Assembly (NCBI RefSeq): GCF_001307155.1
Contig: NZ_CP012830.1
Location: forward strand, 3,114,501-3,178,500
Direction of reading: 5' to 3'
DNA: 64,000 bases
Source of the DNA: Pseudomonas fluorescens
Lineage (GTDB): Bacteria; Pseudomonadota; Gammaproteobacteria; Pseudomonadales; Pseudomonadaceae
The notes under the pieces are model-generated. The model was given only the letters and a program-made list of their open reading frames with translations, was not told where the DNA came from and did not search any database. Shown here in pieces: positions 29,564 through 38,627 of the stretch. How positions within the stretch are numbered: the stretch's first letter is position 1; every line of letters begins with the position of its first letter. Position numbers and translations under genes: made by a program.

Positions 29564-30008
29564 ACAGGTATTGGCTGAGCAACGCATCGGCCAGAACACG
29601 GAAGTCACATTGCACTTTGCATTGCGCCTGGAGAACGGCGACACCGTCGACAGTACCTTCGACAAAGCCCCGGCGACCTTCAAGGTCGGCGACGGCAACC
29701 TGCTGCCAGGTTTCGAAGCTGCGCTGTTTGGCTTCAAGGCGGGTGACAAGCGTAATCTGACGATTCAGCCAGAAAACGCCTTTGGCCAGCCCAACCCGCA
29801 AAACGTGCAGATCATCCCGCGTTCGCAGTTCCAGGATATGGAACTGTCCGAAGGCTTGCTGGTGATCTTCAACGATGCGGCGAATACTGAGCTGCCCGGT
29901 GTGGTCAAGGCATTCGATGACGCTCAGGTGACCATCGACTTCAACCACCCGCTGGCTGGCAAGACATTGACCTTTGACGTAGAAATCATCAACGTCAAAG
30001 CGCTGTAA
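29556..30008 (+). CDS. fkpB: FKBP-type peptidyl-prolyl isomerase FkpB (SlpA)
   Basis: 150 residues, SlyD/SlpA subfamily. The FKBP part (VTLHFALRLENGDTVDSTFD, LLPGFEAALFGF) is interrupted by the insert-in-flap chaperone domain (about 70-125: IQPENAFGQPNPQNVQIIPR). It has no SlyD-like His/Cys-rich metal tail, so it is SlpA, not SlyD. Start ATG overlaps the lspA stop. A REPIN separates it from ispH. Confidence 0.93.
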   Translation: MTEQVLAEQRIGQNTEVTLHFALRLENGDTVDSTFDKAPATFKVGDGNLLPGFEAALFGFKAGDKRNLTIQPENAFGQPNPQNVQIIPRSQFQDMELSEGLLVIFNDAANTELPGVVKAFDDAQVTIDFNHPLAGKTLTFDVEIINVKAL

Positions 30009-30009
30009 C

Positions 30010-30104
30010 CTGTAGGAGCTGAGCTTGCTCGCGATGAGGGCCTGACATTCAACATTGATGTTGGATGACAATCAGTCATCGCGAGCAAGCTCAGCTCCTA
30101 CAAA
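30010..30104. repeat. REPIN between fkpB and ispH
   Basis: CTGTAGGAGCTGAGCTTGCT (30010) pairs with the inverted CGCGAGCAAGCTCAGCTCCT (ending near 30098), with an inner stem GCGATGA/TCATCGC extending the match to about 25 bp per arm. This is the least degenerate REPIN of the window. It lies in an operon that is otherwise tightly packed. Confidence 0.88.
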
Positions 30105-30141
30105 TGATCTAATTTCTTGCGCGCAAGACACGAGGCACAGC

Positions 30142-31089
30142 ATGCAAATCAAACTCGCCAACCCCCGTGGTTTCTGCGCCGGCGTGGACCGGGCGATCGA
30201 AATCGTCAACCGCGCCCTGGAAGTCTTCGGGCCGCCAATCTATGTGCGCCACGAAGTGGTCCACAACAAATTCGTCGTTGAAGACCTGCGCGCACGCGGG
30301 GCAATCTTCGTTGAAGAACTGGATCAGGTGCCGGACGACGTCATCGTGATTTTCAGCGCCCATGGGGTTTCCCAGGCCGTTCGTACCGAAGCTGCAGGCC
30401 GTGGCCTGAAGGTCTTCGATGCGACTTGCCCATTGGTGACCAAAGTGCACATCGAAGTGGCGCGCTACAGCCGCGACGGTCGTGAGTGCATTCTGATCGG
30501 CCACGCCGGTCACCCGGAAGTCGAAGGCACCATGGGCCAGTACGACGCTAGCAACGGTGGTGCGATCTACCTCGTCGAAGACGAAAAGGACGTTGCCGCG
30601 TTGAATGTGCGCAATCCTGAAACACTCGCCTTCGTCACTCAGACCACCTTGTCGATGGACGACACCAGCCGTGTGATCGATGCCTTGCGCACTCGTTTCC
30701 CGGCCATTGGCGGCCCACGCAAGGACGACATCTGCTACGCCACGCAAAACCGTCAGGACGCCGTCAAGCAACTGGCTGACGAATGTGACGTGGTGCTGGT
30801 GGTCGGCAGCCCGAACAGCTCCAACTCCAACCGCTTGCGCGAGCTGGCTGAGCGCATGTCTACCCCGGCGTACCTGATCGACGGTGCCGAAGACATGCAG
30901 CGCAGCTGGTTCGATGGCGTCGAGCGTATCGGCATCACCGCCGGGGCCTCGGCACCGGAAGTGCTGGTTCGTGGCGTTATCGAGCAACTGCAGGTCTGGG
31001 GCGCGATCGGTGCCGATGAACTGGCCGGTCGCGAGGAGAACATCACCTTCTCCATGCCCAAAGAGCTACGCGTTCGCTCCCTGCTCTGA
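30142..31089 (+). CDS. ispH: 4-hydroxy-3-methylbut-2-enyl diphosphate reductase (LytB)
   Basis: 315 residues. The three cluster cysteines lie in [19 protein letters not shown] and [17 protein letters not shown] and SAHGVS supply the substrate histidines. It carries out the last step of the MEP pathway, giving IPP and DMAPP with a 4Fe-4S cluster, and so feeds IspB in this window. ATG 30142 is the conserved [10 protein letters not shown] start. Its 3' end overlaps the convergent fimT-like gene by 24 bases. Confidence 0.96.
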   Translation: MQIKLANPRGFCAGVDRAIEIVNRALEVFGPPIYVRHEVVHNKFVVEDLRARGAIFVEELDQVPDDVIVIFSAHGVSQAVRTEAAGRGLKVFDATCPLVTKVHIEVARYSRDGRECILIGHAGHPEVEGTMGQYDASNGGAIYLVEDEKDVAALNVRNPETLAFVTQTTLSMDDTSRVIDALRTRFPAIGGPRKDDICYATQNRQDAVKQLADECDVVLVVGSPNSSNSNRLRELAERMSTPAYLIDGAEDMQRSWFDGVERIGITAGASAPEVLVRGVIEQLQVWGAIGADELAGREENITFSMPKELRVRSLL

Positions 31090-31614
31090 TTCCTCACCTC
31101 CCGCACACAAGGCCTGCTCGGCCTTGTCGCTGCGCAGGCTGACGCGGCCGCTTCTGGACAGCACCACCTGGTGATGACTGACCGGCTCGCGGTCCGCGCA
31201 GATGTGCAACGTCCCGGCCTGAAAGGCACCGCTGGGCAACTGCGGCTCGCCCAGACCGCTGAACCGTACAAAACTCCTCACCGGCCGATTGCCCACAATC
31301 GGCACCCCGACGCTTGTCTGGCGCTCGAGCAACAGCGGGTTGCTGCTGTCCTGATGCCCCTCGCCACTAATGTCCAGAATGATTCGCCAGCCTTGACCCC
31401 AATCGTCGTTCAACGCGTGGATGACAAGGGTCTGATTGCGCAGGATGGCCTCGGTGCGGGCGTTGCGCATGCCGCTGGCGAGTGTTTGCGCCGCGGTCTC
31501 GCGACTCACTGATTGCGTGTACTCGCTGAGCACCGGACTGACCTGGTGCAGAACGATCGCTGCGATTGCCAGTCCGATAAGCAGTTCTATCAGACCGAAA
31601 CCCTTCTGATGCAT
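31066..31614 (-). CDS. fimT: FimT/GspH-family pseudopilin
   Basis: 182 residues. A prepilin leader MHQKG is cut before F6; mature E5 is present ([18 protein letters not shown]). The C-terminal part has the GspH/FimT pattern: [20 protein letters not shown] and a late Cys pair ([14 protein letters not shown]). In P. aeruginosa FimT has little effect on twitching, while relatives bind DNA in competence. It is divergent from fimU with 123 bp between the starts and its end overlaps ispH. The fimT symbol rests on family and position. Confidence 0.75.
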   Translation of the reverse strand: MHQKGFGLIELLIGLAIAAIVLHQVSPVLSEYTQSVSRETAAQTLASGMRNARTEAILRNQTLVIHALNDDWGQGWRIILDISGEGHQDSSNPLLLERQTSVGVPIVGNRPVRSFVRFSGLGEPQLPSGAFQAGTLHICADREPVSHHQVVLSRSGRVSLRSDKAEQALCAGGEESEQGANA

Positions 31615-31737
31615 GGCATCTCCTTCCCTGGAGAGGGCGTTGGGTTGTGCAACGAATGTCAAAACAACCCTGCGGCTACCGGTTGAATGTTCTAGCTTGA
31701 TACATCTAGGTGTAGTCGTTGGCAGCGGAGGGCAGCG

Positions 31738-32211
31738 ATGAATCATCGTACAAAAGGTTTCACGCTGGTCGAATTGCTGGTGATCCTTGCGGTCATGGCG
31801 ATTCTGCTCACCCTGGCGGTACCGGCGTTCAACAGTTCAATACAGAACGCCAAGGCCGATACCGAAATCAGTGATTTGCAGCGAGGACTCAATTACGCCC
31901 GCCTGGAGGCGATCGACCGGGGCATCACCACGCGCATCCGGCCAACAGCCGGCGGCAGCGTCTGGACCGGGGAGTTGACGGTGTACGACAGCACCGGTTC
32001 ACCGGCGAATGTATTGCGGGTTATTCCGGCGATGAGCAGCGGCGCCACTCTGACGCTAACCTCTGGAGTGACCAGCATCGATTTCAACAACTTGGGTGGG
32101 TTGTCGGCGCCGGCCACGGCAGTGCTGTTCAATTACGTATCAGGGGCGCAGAGCCGGACGCTCAGCGTGTGTTTAAACGGACGGATTGTCTTGGGTGGAA
32201 GTTGCGGATGA
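31738..32211 (+). CDS. fimU: Minor pilin FimU-like (GspH family)
   Basis: 157 residues. Leader MNHRTKG is followed by FTLVELLVILAVMAILLTLA, with mature E5, the FimU/GspH N-terminus; SDLQRGLNYARLEAIDRG matches the GspH helix. Two late Cys (VCLNGR, GSCG) probably form the loop disulfide. It is the first gene of fimU-pilV-pilW-pilX-pilY1-pilE. Minor pilins prime pilus assembly and carry PilY1 to the tip. The stop overlaps the pilV start (ATGA). Confidence 0.82.
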   Translation: MNHRTKGFTLVELLVILAVMAILLTLAVPAFNSSIQNAKADTEISDLQRGLNYARLEAIDRGITTRIRPTAGGSVWTGELTVYDSTGSPANVLRVIPAMSSGATLTLTSGVTSIDFNNLGGLSAPATAVLFNYVSGAQSRTLSVCLNGRIVLGGSCG

Positions 32212-32654
32212 CAGGAGCGGGATCGCGTGCACAGGACGGCATGACACTGATCGAAGTGTTGGTTGCGCTGTTGATTCTGAGCGTAGGGCTATTGGGCGCG
32301 GCGGCGACTCAGCTGAATGCGCTGAAGTACACCGACAGCTCGCTCATGAGCAGCCAGGCGAGCTTTATCGCCTACGACATGATGGACCGGATTCGCGCCA
32401 ATTCTGCGGCCGACTACACCGTCACGCCGCCGACCTCGGGCAATTTGAATGTCACCCGGGATCAGGACCTGTATGACTTCACCACCAATATCATCAGCTT
32501 CGGCGGCCCGACCGCTACGGGCAGCATTAGCCTGAACCAGCGGGTGTATACCATCACCATTACCTGGGATGACTCGCGGGCAGCCGCCGCTACTTCGACT
32601 CGCAGCTTTGTCCTGAGCAGCCGCGCCACCGTCGATCCAGTGACGACGCCATGA
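32208..32654 (+). CDS. pilV: Minor pilin PilV
   Basis: 148 residues. The leader MTGAGSRAQDG is followed by MTLIEVLVALLILSVGLLGA, the PilV N-terminus; ATQLNALKYTDSSLMSSQAS and AYDMMDRIRAN are typical of the family. It is a substrate for PilD (58926-59798). ATG overlaps the fimU stop, and its own stop overlaps pilW. An in-frame ATG at 32169 would overlap fimU further and lacks a matching leader. Confidence 0.87.
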   Translation: MTGAGSRAQDGMTLIEVLVALLILSVGLLGAAATQLNALKYTDSSLMSSQASFIAYDMMDRIRANSAADYTVTPPTSGNLNVTRDQDLYDFTTNIISFGGPTATGSISLNQRVYTITITWDDSRAAAATSTRSFVLSSRATVDPVTTP

Positions 32655-33361
32655 ATCGTTCTTCCCGAGGGTTTGGTCTGATCGAGCTGATGATCGCCAT
32701 GGCGATCAGCTTGATCGTGGTGCTCGGCGTGGCGCAGATTTTTATATCGGCGAAAAGCACCTACATCAGCCAGAGCACTTCTGCCGGGATGCAGGAGGAT
32801 GCGCGGTTTGTCCTGAGCAAAATGATTCAGGAAATTCGCATGGTCGGGATGTTCGGTTGCCTGGGGACGATTACCGACGCGAGCTCGGCCGGCGACTTCA
32901 ATGCCAGCCAGATCACCCCCATCAGTTGGGACAACACCGCGCTCAAACTGACCCTGGTGACGTCGGATGTCGGCGGCAACGGTGGCGTGCCTACCTGGAC
33001 TGTGGTGTCTGACTGCCGAACCAGCGCAACGGCCTACTCAGGGGCGCACACCCCCGTAGCCGGGCAATTGGCGTTTCCGATCCGGCGGTTGGCCTATAGC
33101 CTGAGCAATGGCCAGATCCTGATGACCTCTGGCACCGGCGGTGCATCGGCGGTACTGGTGAACAACGTCAGTGCTTTCAACGTGACCTTCGGCATGGCCA
33201 CCAGCGCCACCGATGTTGCCGCGTCGAGTTACAGCAGCAATCCGACCGACCCGACGCGAATCCGCAGTGTGCGTTTGACCCTGACCCTGACGGACCCCAA
33301 CAACCGCGTGCGCAATCAGACTTTCAACGTGGTTGCCGCTTTGCGCAACCGGTTGATGTAG
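32651..33361 (+). CDS. pilW: Minor pilin PilW
   Basis: 236 residues. The leader MNRSSRG is followed by FGLIELMIAMAISLIVVLGV with mature E5, then QIFISAKSTYISQSTSAGMQ and EDARFVLSKMIQEIRMVGMF, the PilW pattern. A Cys pair (FGCLG, SDCRT) suits a disulfide. The ATGA overlap with pilV and the 11-bp gap to pilX show one operon. Confidence 0.87.
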   Translation: MNRSSRGFGLIELMIAMAISLIVVLGVAQIFISAKSTYISQSTSAGMQEDARFVLSKMIQEIRMVGMFGCLGTITDASSAGDFNASQITPISWDNTALKLTLVTSDVGGNGGVPTWTVVSDCRTSATAYSGAHTPVAGQLAFPIRRLAYSLSNGQILMTSGTGGASAVLVNNVSAFNVTFGMATSATDVAASSYSSNPTDPTRIRSVRLTLTLTDPNNRVRNQTFNVVAALRNRLM

Positions 33362-33372
33362 GGGCGATGCCA

Positions 33373-33852
33373 ATGATTCTTTCGCCCCTCAAGGCACACG
33401 CCCAGCGCGGCATGGCACTGCTGATGAGCCTGGTGTTTCTGCTGCTGTTGACGCTGATTGGTATCTCGTCGATGCAGAACGCCACGCTCCAGGAAAAAAT
33501 GGCCGGCAGCGTGACGCTGCGCAATCAATCTTTCCAGGGCGCAGAGGCAGCGTTGCGGATCGGTGAAAGCGCCGTACAACTGAGCGCATACACCCTGGCG
33601 GCCTGCGCCAACACCACCCAATGTGCCCCGCCGGCCGAATCTTCAGTGATCACGGCTGCTGGCTTCAACGCCACCTCCGGGGTGACCTGGATCGCTGCCG
33701 GCAGCGGCTTTTACGGTGTGCAGAACCTGGGCACTACGTTGAGCGCCGTGAATATCCCGAGCAACACTTCGGCGACGCTCTATCGGGTCACCGCCGTCGG
33801 GTTGGCGGGTACTTCGCGCAGTGTGGTGGAGAGCATCTATGCGAAATACTGA
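33373..33852 (+). CDS. pilX: Minor pilin PilX
   Basis: 159 residues. The N-terminus RGMALLMSLVFLLLLTLIGI fits PilX, which lacks the mature E5 of other pilins; QNATLQEKMAGSVTLRNQSF and GAEAALRIGE follow the family. Start choice: GGGG at 33361-33364 is only two bases from the ATG at 33367 but eight from the in-frame ATG at 33373, so I use the latter. The last 14 bases overlap pilY1. Confidence 0.84.
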   Translation: MILSPLKAHAQRGMALLMSLVFLLLLTLIGISSMQNATLQEKMAGSVTLRNQSFQGAEAALRIGESAVQLSAYTLAACANTTQCAPPAESSVITAAGFNATSGVTWIAAGSGFYGVQNLGTTLSAVNIPSNTSATLYRVTAVGLAGTSRSVVESIYAKY

Positions 33853-36800
33853 GGCTCGTCGTCGGGAGCCGCGCCGTTGGTTGACGCAGTTAGTCTGCGG
33901 CTGGCTGCTGGGGCTTTATCTGGCCGCACCGGCGTATGCCTTCACGCCATCGGATTCACCACTGCTCGGCGCGTCGGCAGTCGCGCCAAACGTACTGCTG
34001 CTGCTCGATGATTCGGGGAGCATGAACAGCATCATCTATGCCTCGGGGTTTGCCCCGACCGTTTCACGAACTCCGGCCCAGCAATGTAACGCGCTCTTTG
34101 GCTTGTGCTTTAGTGGCTCGGCTATCGTTGGCGATCCGATCCTGCTGTCCAGTTTGCCCCAGTCGGGATGTTCCAGCGGTTACTACGCGTTCTACAAAAA
34201 CAGCCTGACGCCGCTGTGCCTCAAGCTCCCTGACCCGGTGGGCGGCGGCAACACCCGTTATTCCGATAACTACATTTCCTACCTGGTGAGCCTGGCCAAC
34301 GGCAACAATCGCGACTTCACCGACGGCTCGATACCCAATGACTACCGAATCAACGTGGCGCGCAACGTAGCCACGGCGCTGATCACCAGTAATCGCGGGC
34401 TGCGTTTCGGTCTGGCAACCTATAACTCGCCGAATACCCATGGCAACAGTGATGGTAATCATGGCAACGGCGTTGGCAGTGGTATCGGCAACAATAATGC
34501 CGGTAATGGCGGTTACATCGTCAACGACATCAGTGATCTGACGGTGGTCAGCGGCAGCGTGACCCAGGCCCAGGCGGACGCCAACTACAACGCGCTGATC
34601 TCTTCTGTCGGCGCCCTGAGCGCGATATCCAATACACCACTGGCAGAAACCTACTACGAAATCACCCGCTATTTTCGCGGCATGACGCCGTACTACAACT
34701 CCGGGCCAGCCACCTACACCAGTCCGATCCAGTACCGCTGCCAGAAGAACTACGGGGTGGTCATCACTGATGGTCTGCCGACGTACGACCGGAGTTTTCC
34801 GAACGACGATCCACTCGGTGGCACCCGGCTGCCCAACTGGGACGGGATCAACAATGACGGTAACGACCTAAACGGCGATGACGAGGGTGACACCCTGTAC
34901 CTGGACGATATCGCCAAATTCGCGTTCGATATCGATATGCGCTCCACCGGCACGGATCTGGCGGGCAAAAGCTGGAGTTCACCGGACTTCCCCAAGCAGA
35001 ACCTGAACACCTACACGGTGGGGTTCACGACCGCCAATCAGATGTTGGCGGATGCCGCCCGTTACGGGCAGGGCAAGTACTATCAGGCAACCGACAGCGC
35101 CAGCCTCAACACCGCGTTATCGGCAGCCTTGAGCGACATCTCCACCAAGGCTGGCTCGGGTGGCAGCGGCGTCGCCAGCAGCAACACGCTGACCAGTGGC
35201 TCCAGCTATTTTCAGACCGGCTACGACCCCAAGGACTGGCGTGGCACGATCAAGGCCTTTGGCTTCACCTCAAGCGGAGCCGTGGACACCACTTCTGTGC
35301 TGTGGACCACCGACACAGCCATTGTTCCCGGCGCGACGGCGCCGACTTATCAGTCCTGGAACACCACAACCAACGCCGCGGTTACCCTGGCCTACGGCAA
35401 CTTTTCCAGCACCCAGCAAACCAGCCTCAGCCAGAACTTGCCGACCGGTATCAGCGGCAGCGATCTGGTGGAGTGGAGCAAGGGCACCAATAAAACCGGT
35501 TTGAAGACTCGTGCCGTGCTGCTTGGGGACATCATCAACTCGCCATTGACGCTGGCATCGCCCACTGACAAAACCGCTTCGGACCTGGCCGGGAGTACCA
35601 GTTACAGCACGTTCCTGACCAGCAAAGCCGCGAACATGAACACCAGCCTGGTGGTGAATGCCAACGATGGCTTCGTCAATGTCATCAACGCCGGCAACGG
35701 TGCACGGCTCTACGGCTACATGCCTTCCAGCGTGCTGTCGTCGCTGCATTTCATCGCCGATACCGCCTACATCAATGGCACCAGCCACAAGTTCCTCAAC
35801 GATGGCCAGGTCGGTGTATTCGATGCCCAACTCAACAACGCCTGGAAAACCCTGGCCCTGGGTGGCGTGGGGGCGGGCGGCAAGACCTTTTACGCCGTGC
35901 AGCTGTTTGATGGGACGGCGGGGAACGTGACCAACGCCTTGTGGGAAATCAGCGCGCCGACCACCGCCAACACTGCGAACGCTTTCAATGATCTGGGTTA
36001 TGCCTACGCGCGGCCGGAAGTGGCACGCTTGGCCGATGGTCGCTGGGCGGCCTTCATCTCCAATGGCTACGGCAGCAATTCGGGTGTTGCCGCGCTGTAC
36101 GTGGTGGATATTCGCGATGGTTCGCTGATCAGGAAAATCGTTATCGACAGCACCGAAACCACCAATGGCCTGTCATCGGTCAAGCTCAAGGTCGACTCGC
36201 AAAGCATTGTGCAGGCGGCCTATGGCGGTGATTTGAAAGGCCGGATGTGGAAGTTCGACTTGAGCAGCTCGAACCCCGCCAGCTGGGGCGTGGCCTTTTC
36301 CGGTAAGCCGCTATTCACTGCACCGGGCGGCGCGACGCAGCCGATTACTGCGCAACCGTTGCTGGCGGACCATCCGATCAACGGCAAGGAGGTGTTTTTC
36401 GGTACCGGGAAATTCAACGAGACTGCTGACAAGCTCAGCAAGGACCAGCAAGCGTTTTATGGGGTGTGGGATGCTGATGGAGGTTCGGGGCAGATCAGCG
36501 TGTCGAGCTTGCAGGCGCAGGCTGTGACCGGGGTTTTCACGGGGACCGCCGGGGGGCAGTTCATCACTACCTCACAGAACCCCGTGACCTATCCGGCGCA
36601 GAACGGCTGGTACTTGCCGCTGGTGTACAACAATGCCCTGACCGGTGAGCGGGTGATCAACCAGGCGGCCCTGGTGCTCGGGCGAATTGTATTTACCACG
36701 GCCAGCATCGACACCACGGACCCCTGTTCAAGCTTTGGCAACGGCAAACTGGTCGAACTCGATGCGTTCAGCGGTAAGATGCTCAACTATGCGGTGCTCG

Positions 36801-37000
36801 ACACCAATGGCGATGGCCTGGTCGACACGAACGACACGATCTCCAGCGGGGTGATTTTTACCGGTGGTATTCCGACGCTGAATGCGATCGTCAACAGTGC
36901 AACCCGCAAGATCGTGAACGACTCCAGTGGTGGCATCACCACTCTGGTTGAAAAATCCGGCGGTGGTAGCCGTCGAATCATGTGGCGACAAATACAGTAA
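33839..37000 (+). CDS. pilY1: Type IV pilus tip adhesin PilY1
   Basis: 1053 residues, shorter than the roughly 1160 of P. aeruginosa. A signal peptide ends near APAYA (30-34). The N-terminal part is a VWA domain with MIDAS DDSGS at 57-61. The C-terminal half is the PilY1 beta-propeller, with a calcium-loop DTNGDGLVD at 988-996 matching the site that controls retraction in P. aeruginosa. Low-complexity Gly/Asn sequence around 200-225 may be a linker. It caps the pilus with the minor pilins. Start ATG 33839 overlaps pilX. No pilY2 follows. Confidence 0.9.
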   Translation: MRNTEARRREPRRWLTQLVCGWLLGLYLAAPAYAFTPSDSPLLGASAVAPNVLLLLDDSGSMNSIIYASGFAPTVSRTPAQQCNALFGLCFSGSAIVGDPILLSSLPQSGCSSGYYAFYKNSLTPLCLKLPDPVGGGNTRYSDNYISYLVSLANGNNRDFTDGSIPNDYRINVARNVATALITSNRGLRFGLATYNSPNTHGNSDGNHGNGVGSGIGNNNAGNGGYIVNDISDLTVVSGSVTQAQADANYNALISSVGALSAISNTPLAETYYEITRYFRGMTPYYNSGPATYTSPIQYRCQKNYGVVITDGLPTYDRSFPNDDPLGGTRLPNWDGINNDGNDLNGDDEGDTLYLDDIAKFAFDIDMRSTGTDLAGKSWSSPDFPKQNLNTYTVGFTTANQMLADAARYGQGKYYQATDSASLNTALSAALSDISTKAGSGGSGVASSNTLTSGSSYFQTGYDPKDWRGTIKAFGFTSSGAVDTTSVLWTTDTAIVPGATAPTYQSWNTTTNAAVTLAYGNFSSTQQTSLSQNLPTGISGSDLVEWSKGTNKTGLKTRAVLLGDIINSPLTLASPTDKTASDLAGSTSYSTFLTSKAANMNTSLVVNANDGFVNVINAGNGARLYGYMPSSVLSSLHFIADTAYINGTSHKFLNDGQVGVFDAQLNNAWKTLALGGVGAGGKTFYAVQLFDGTAGNVTNALWEISAPTTANTANAFNDLGYAYARPEVARLADGRWAAFISNGYGSNSGVAALYVVDIRDGSLIRKIVIDSTETTNGLSSVKLKVDSQSIVQAAYGGDLKGRMWKFDLSSSNPASWGVAFSGKPLFTAPGGATQPITAQPLLADHPINGKEVFFGTGKFNETADKLSKDQQAFYGVWDADGGSGQISVSSLQAQAVTGVFTGTAGGQFITTSQNPVTYPAQNGWYLPLVYNNALTGERVINQAALVLGRIVFTTASIDTTDPCSSFGNGKLVELDAFSGKMLNYAVLDTNGDGLVDTNDTISSGVIFTGGIPTLNAIVNSATRKIVNDSSGGITTLVEKSGGGSRRIMWRQIQ

Positions 37001-37015
37001 GTGAGAGTTGAGGCA

Positions 37016-37417
37016 ATGCGCAGATCCAACCAAGGTTTTACCCTGATCGAAATTATGATCGTGATTGCGATCATCGGGATTGTGGTGACCATTTCCGCTC
37101 CACTCCTTACCGAGTACGTGAAGCGAAGCCATCGCACCGAAATTGCCGGGCTGCTGTCCGAGCAGGCGCAAAACCTTGAACGGTTCTATTCGAAAAACAA
37201 TGTGTACAGCAACGCTACCGGGCTGAGTGCCGGCAATGACTACTACACCATTACCCCGACACTGACCGATCAGACCTTCTTGCTCACCGCCGTGCGCAAG
37301 GCCGGGTCAACGATGGCCAGTGACAAATGTGGGGATTTCACCCTCAGCAACACCGGCGTCAGAGGCATGAACAATGCGACGACCGGGCTGACCACCAAGG
37401 ATTGCTGGGGTCGCTGA
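37016..37417 (+). CDS. pilE: Minor pilin PilE
   Basis: 133 residues. MRRSNQG is the leader; FTLIEIMIVIAIIGIVVTIS has mature E5. The family helix YVKRSHRTEIAGLLSEQAQN and a Cys pair (DKCGDF, DCWGR) near the C-terminus follow. GAGG lies before ATG 37016; a GTG at 37001 is a weaker alternative. It is the last gene of the minor pilin operon, 15 bases after pilY1. Confidence 0.88.
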   Translation: MRRSNQGFTLIEIMIVIAIIGIVVTISAPLLTEYVKRSHRTEIAGLLSEQAQNLERFYSKNNVYSNATGLSAGNDYYTITPTLTDQTFLLTAVRKAGSTMASDKCGDFTLSNTGVRGMNNATTGLTTKDCWGR

Positions 37418-37429
37418 GTACCTTTCCTC

Positions 37430-37458
37430 GGGCGCGTTTGGCGCCCCCTGTCTTTTTT
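37430..37458 (+). terminator. Weak terminator after pilE
   Basis: GGGCGC-GTTTG-GCGCCC followed, after five bases, by TCTTTTTT. The stem is short and the T-run is offset, so termination may be partial, with read-through to thiO. Confidence 0.5.
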
Positions 37459-37474
37459 ATCGTTGGATCAGATG

Positions 37475-38575
37475 ATGGCCAAGCAACAGCAAGTGGTGAT
37501 TGTCGGCGGTGGGGTGATCGGCCTGCTGACCGCGTTTAATCTGGCGTCGCACGTGCAGAGCGTGGTCCTGCTGGATCGCTCGAACGTGGGGCAGGAATCT
37601 TCGTGGGCCGGTGGCGGCATCGTTTCGCCGCTGTACCCGTGGCGCTACAGCCCGGCGGTCACCGCATTGGCCCACTGGTCCCAGGATTTTTATCCACAAC
37701 TGGCTGAACGTCTGTTTACGAGCACCGGGGTCGATCCCGAGGTGCACACCACGGGCCTGTACTGGCTGGATCTGGATGACGAGGCTGAGGCGCTGGCCTG
37801 GGCAAAACGCGAAAATCGTCCGCTGAGCCCTGTGGATATTTCGGCTGCTCACGATGCCGTGCCGGTATTGGGGCAGGGGTTCTCGCGGGCAATCTACATG
37901 GCCGATGTCGCTAATGTGCGTAACCCGCGACTGGTGAAGTCGCTCAAGGCAGCCTTGCTGGCGCTGCCTAACGTGACTATTCACGAACAGTGCGAGGTCA
38001 GCGCGTTCATCCGTGAAGGCGATGCGGTAGTGGGCGTCGAGACTTCAAAAGGCTCGATCCATGGCGATCAGGTAGTACTGACCGCTGGCGCCTGGAGCGG
38101 TGATTTACTGAAAACCCTGGGCCTGGATCTACCGGTCGAGCCGGTCAAGGGGCAGATGATTCTCTACAAGTGCGCGTCTGACTTCCTGTCGAGCATGATT
38201 CTGGCCAAGGGCCGTTACGCCATTCCGCGCCGAGACGGGCATATCCTGATCGGCAGTACACTGGAACATGAAGGGTTCGACAAGACACCGACCGAGTCCG
38301 CGCTGGAAAGCCTCAAGGCCTCGGCGGTCGAGCTGATTCCGGCGCTGGCCGAGGCCGAAGTGGTCGGGCATTGGGCGGGGCTGCGGCCGGGTTCGCCGGA
38401 AGGGATTCCGTACATTGGCGCAGTGCCCGGATTTTCCGGGTTATGGCTTAATTGCGGGCATTACCGCAACGGGTTGGTGCTGGCGCCGGCGTCGTGCCAG
38501 TTATTTGCGGATGTAATGCTGGGGCGCGAACCGGTTATCGATCCGGCGCCTTATGCACCGACCGGGCGAATCTAG
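37475..38575 (+). CDS. thiO: Glycine oxidase ThiO
   Basis: 366 residues. The FAD-binding Rossmann motif VVIVGGGVIGLLTAFNLA is at the N-terminus; SSWAGGGIVSPLYPWRY is the second FAD contact, and GLRPGSPEGIPYIGAV plus CGHYRNGLVLAP near the end are ThiO signatures. It oxidises glycine to the imine used to build the thiazole of thiamine. ATG codons are at 37472 and 37475; the GGA at 37465 has better spacing to the second. It converges with pilR with a 52-bp gap. Confidence 0.9.
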   Translation: MAKQQQVVIVGGGVIGLLTAFNLASHVQSVVLLDRSNVGQESSWAGGGIVSPLYPWRYSPAVTALAHWSQDFYPQLAERLFTSTGVDPEVHTTGLYWLDLDDEAEALAWAKRENRPLSPVDISAAHDAVPVLGQGFSRAIYMADVANVRNPRLVKSLKAALLALPNVTIHEQCEVSAFIREGDAVVGVETSKGSIHGDQVVLTAGAWSGDLLKTLGLDLPVEPVKGQMILYKCASDFLSSMILAKGRYAIPRRDGHILIGSTLEHEGFDKTPTESALESLKASAVELIPALAEAEVVGHWAGLRPGSPEGIPYIGAVPGFSGLWLNCGHYRNGLVLAPASCQLFADVMLGREPVIDPAPYAPTGRI

Positions 38576-38627
38576 TCCTTCAGGCAAAAGCACAGCCTGT
38601 GGCGAGGGTCGTCTATATAAAACGGCC

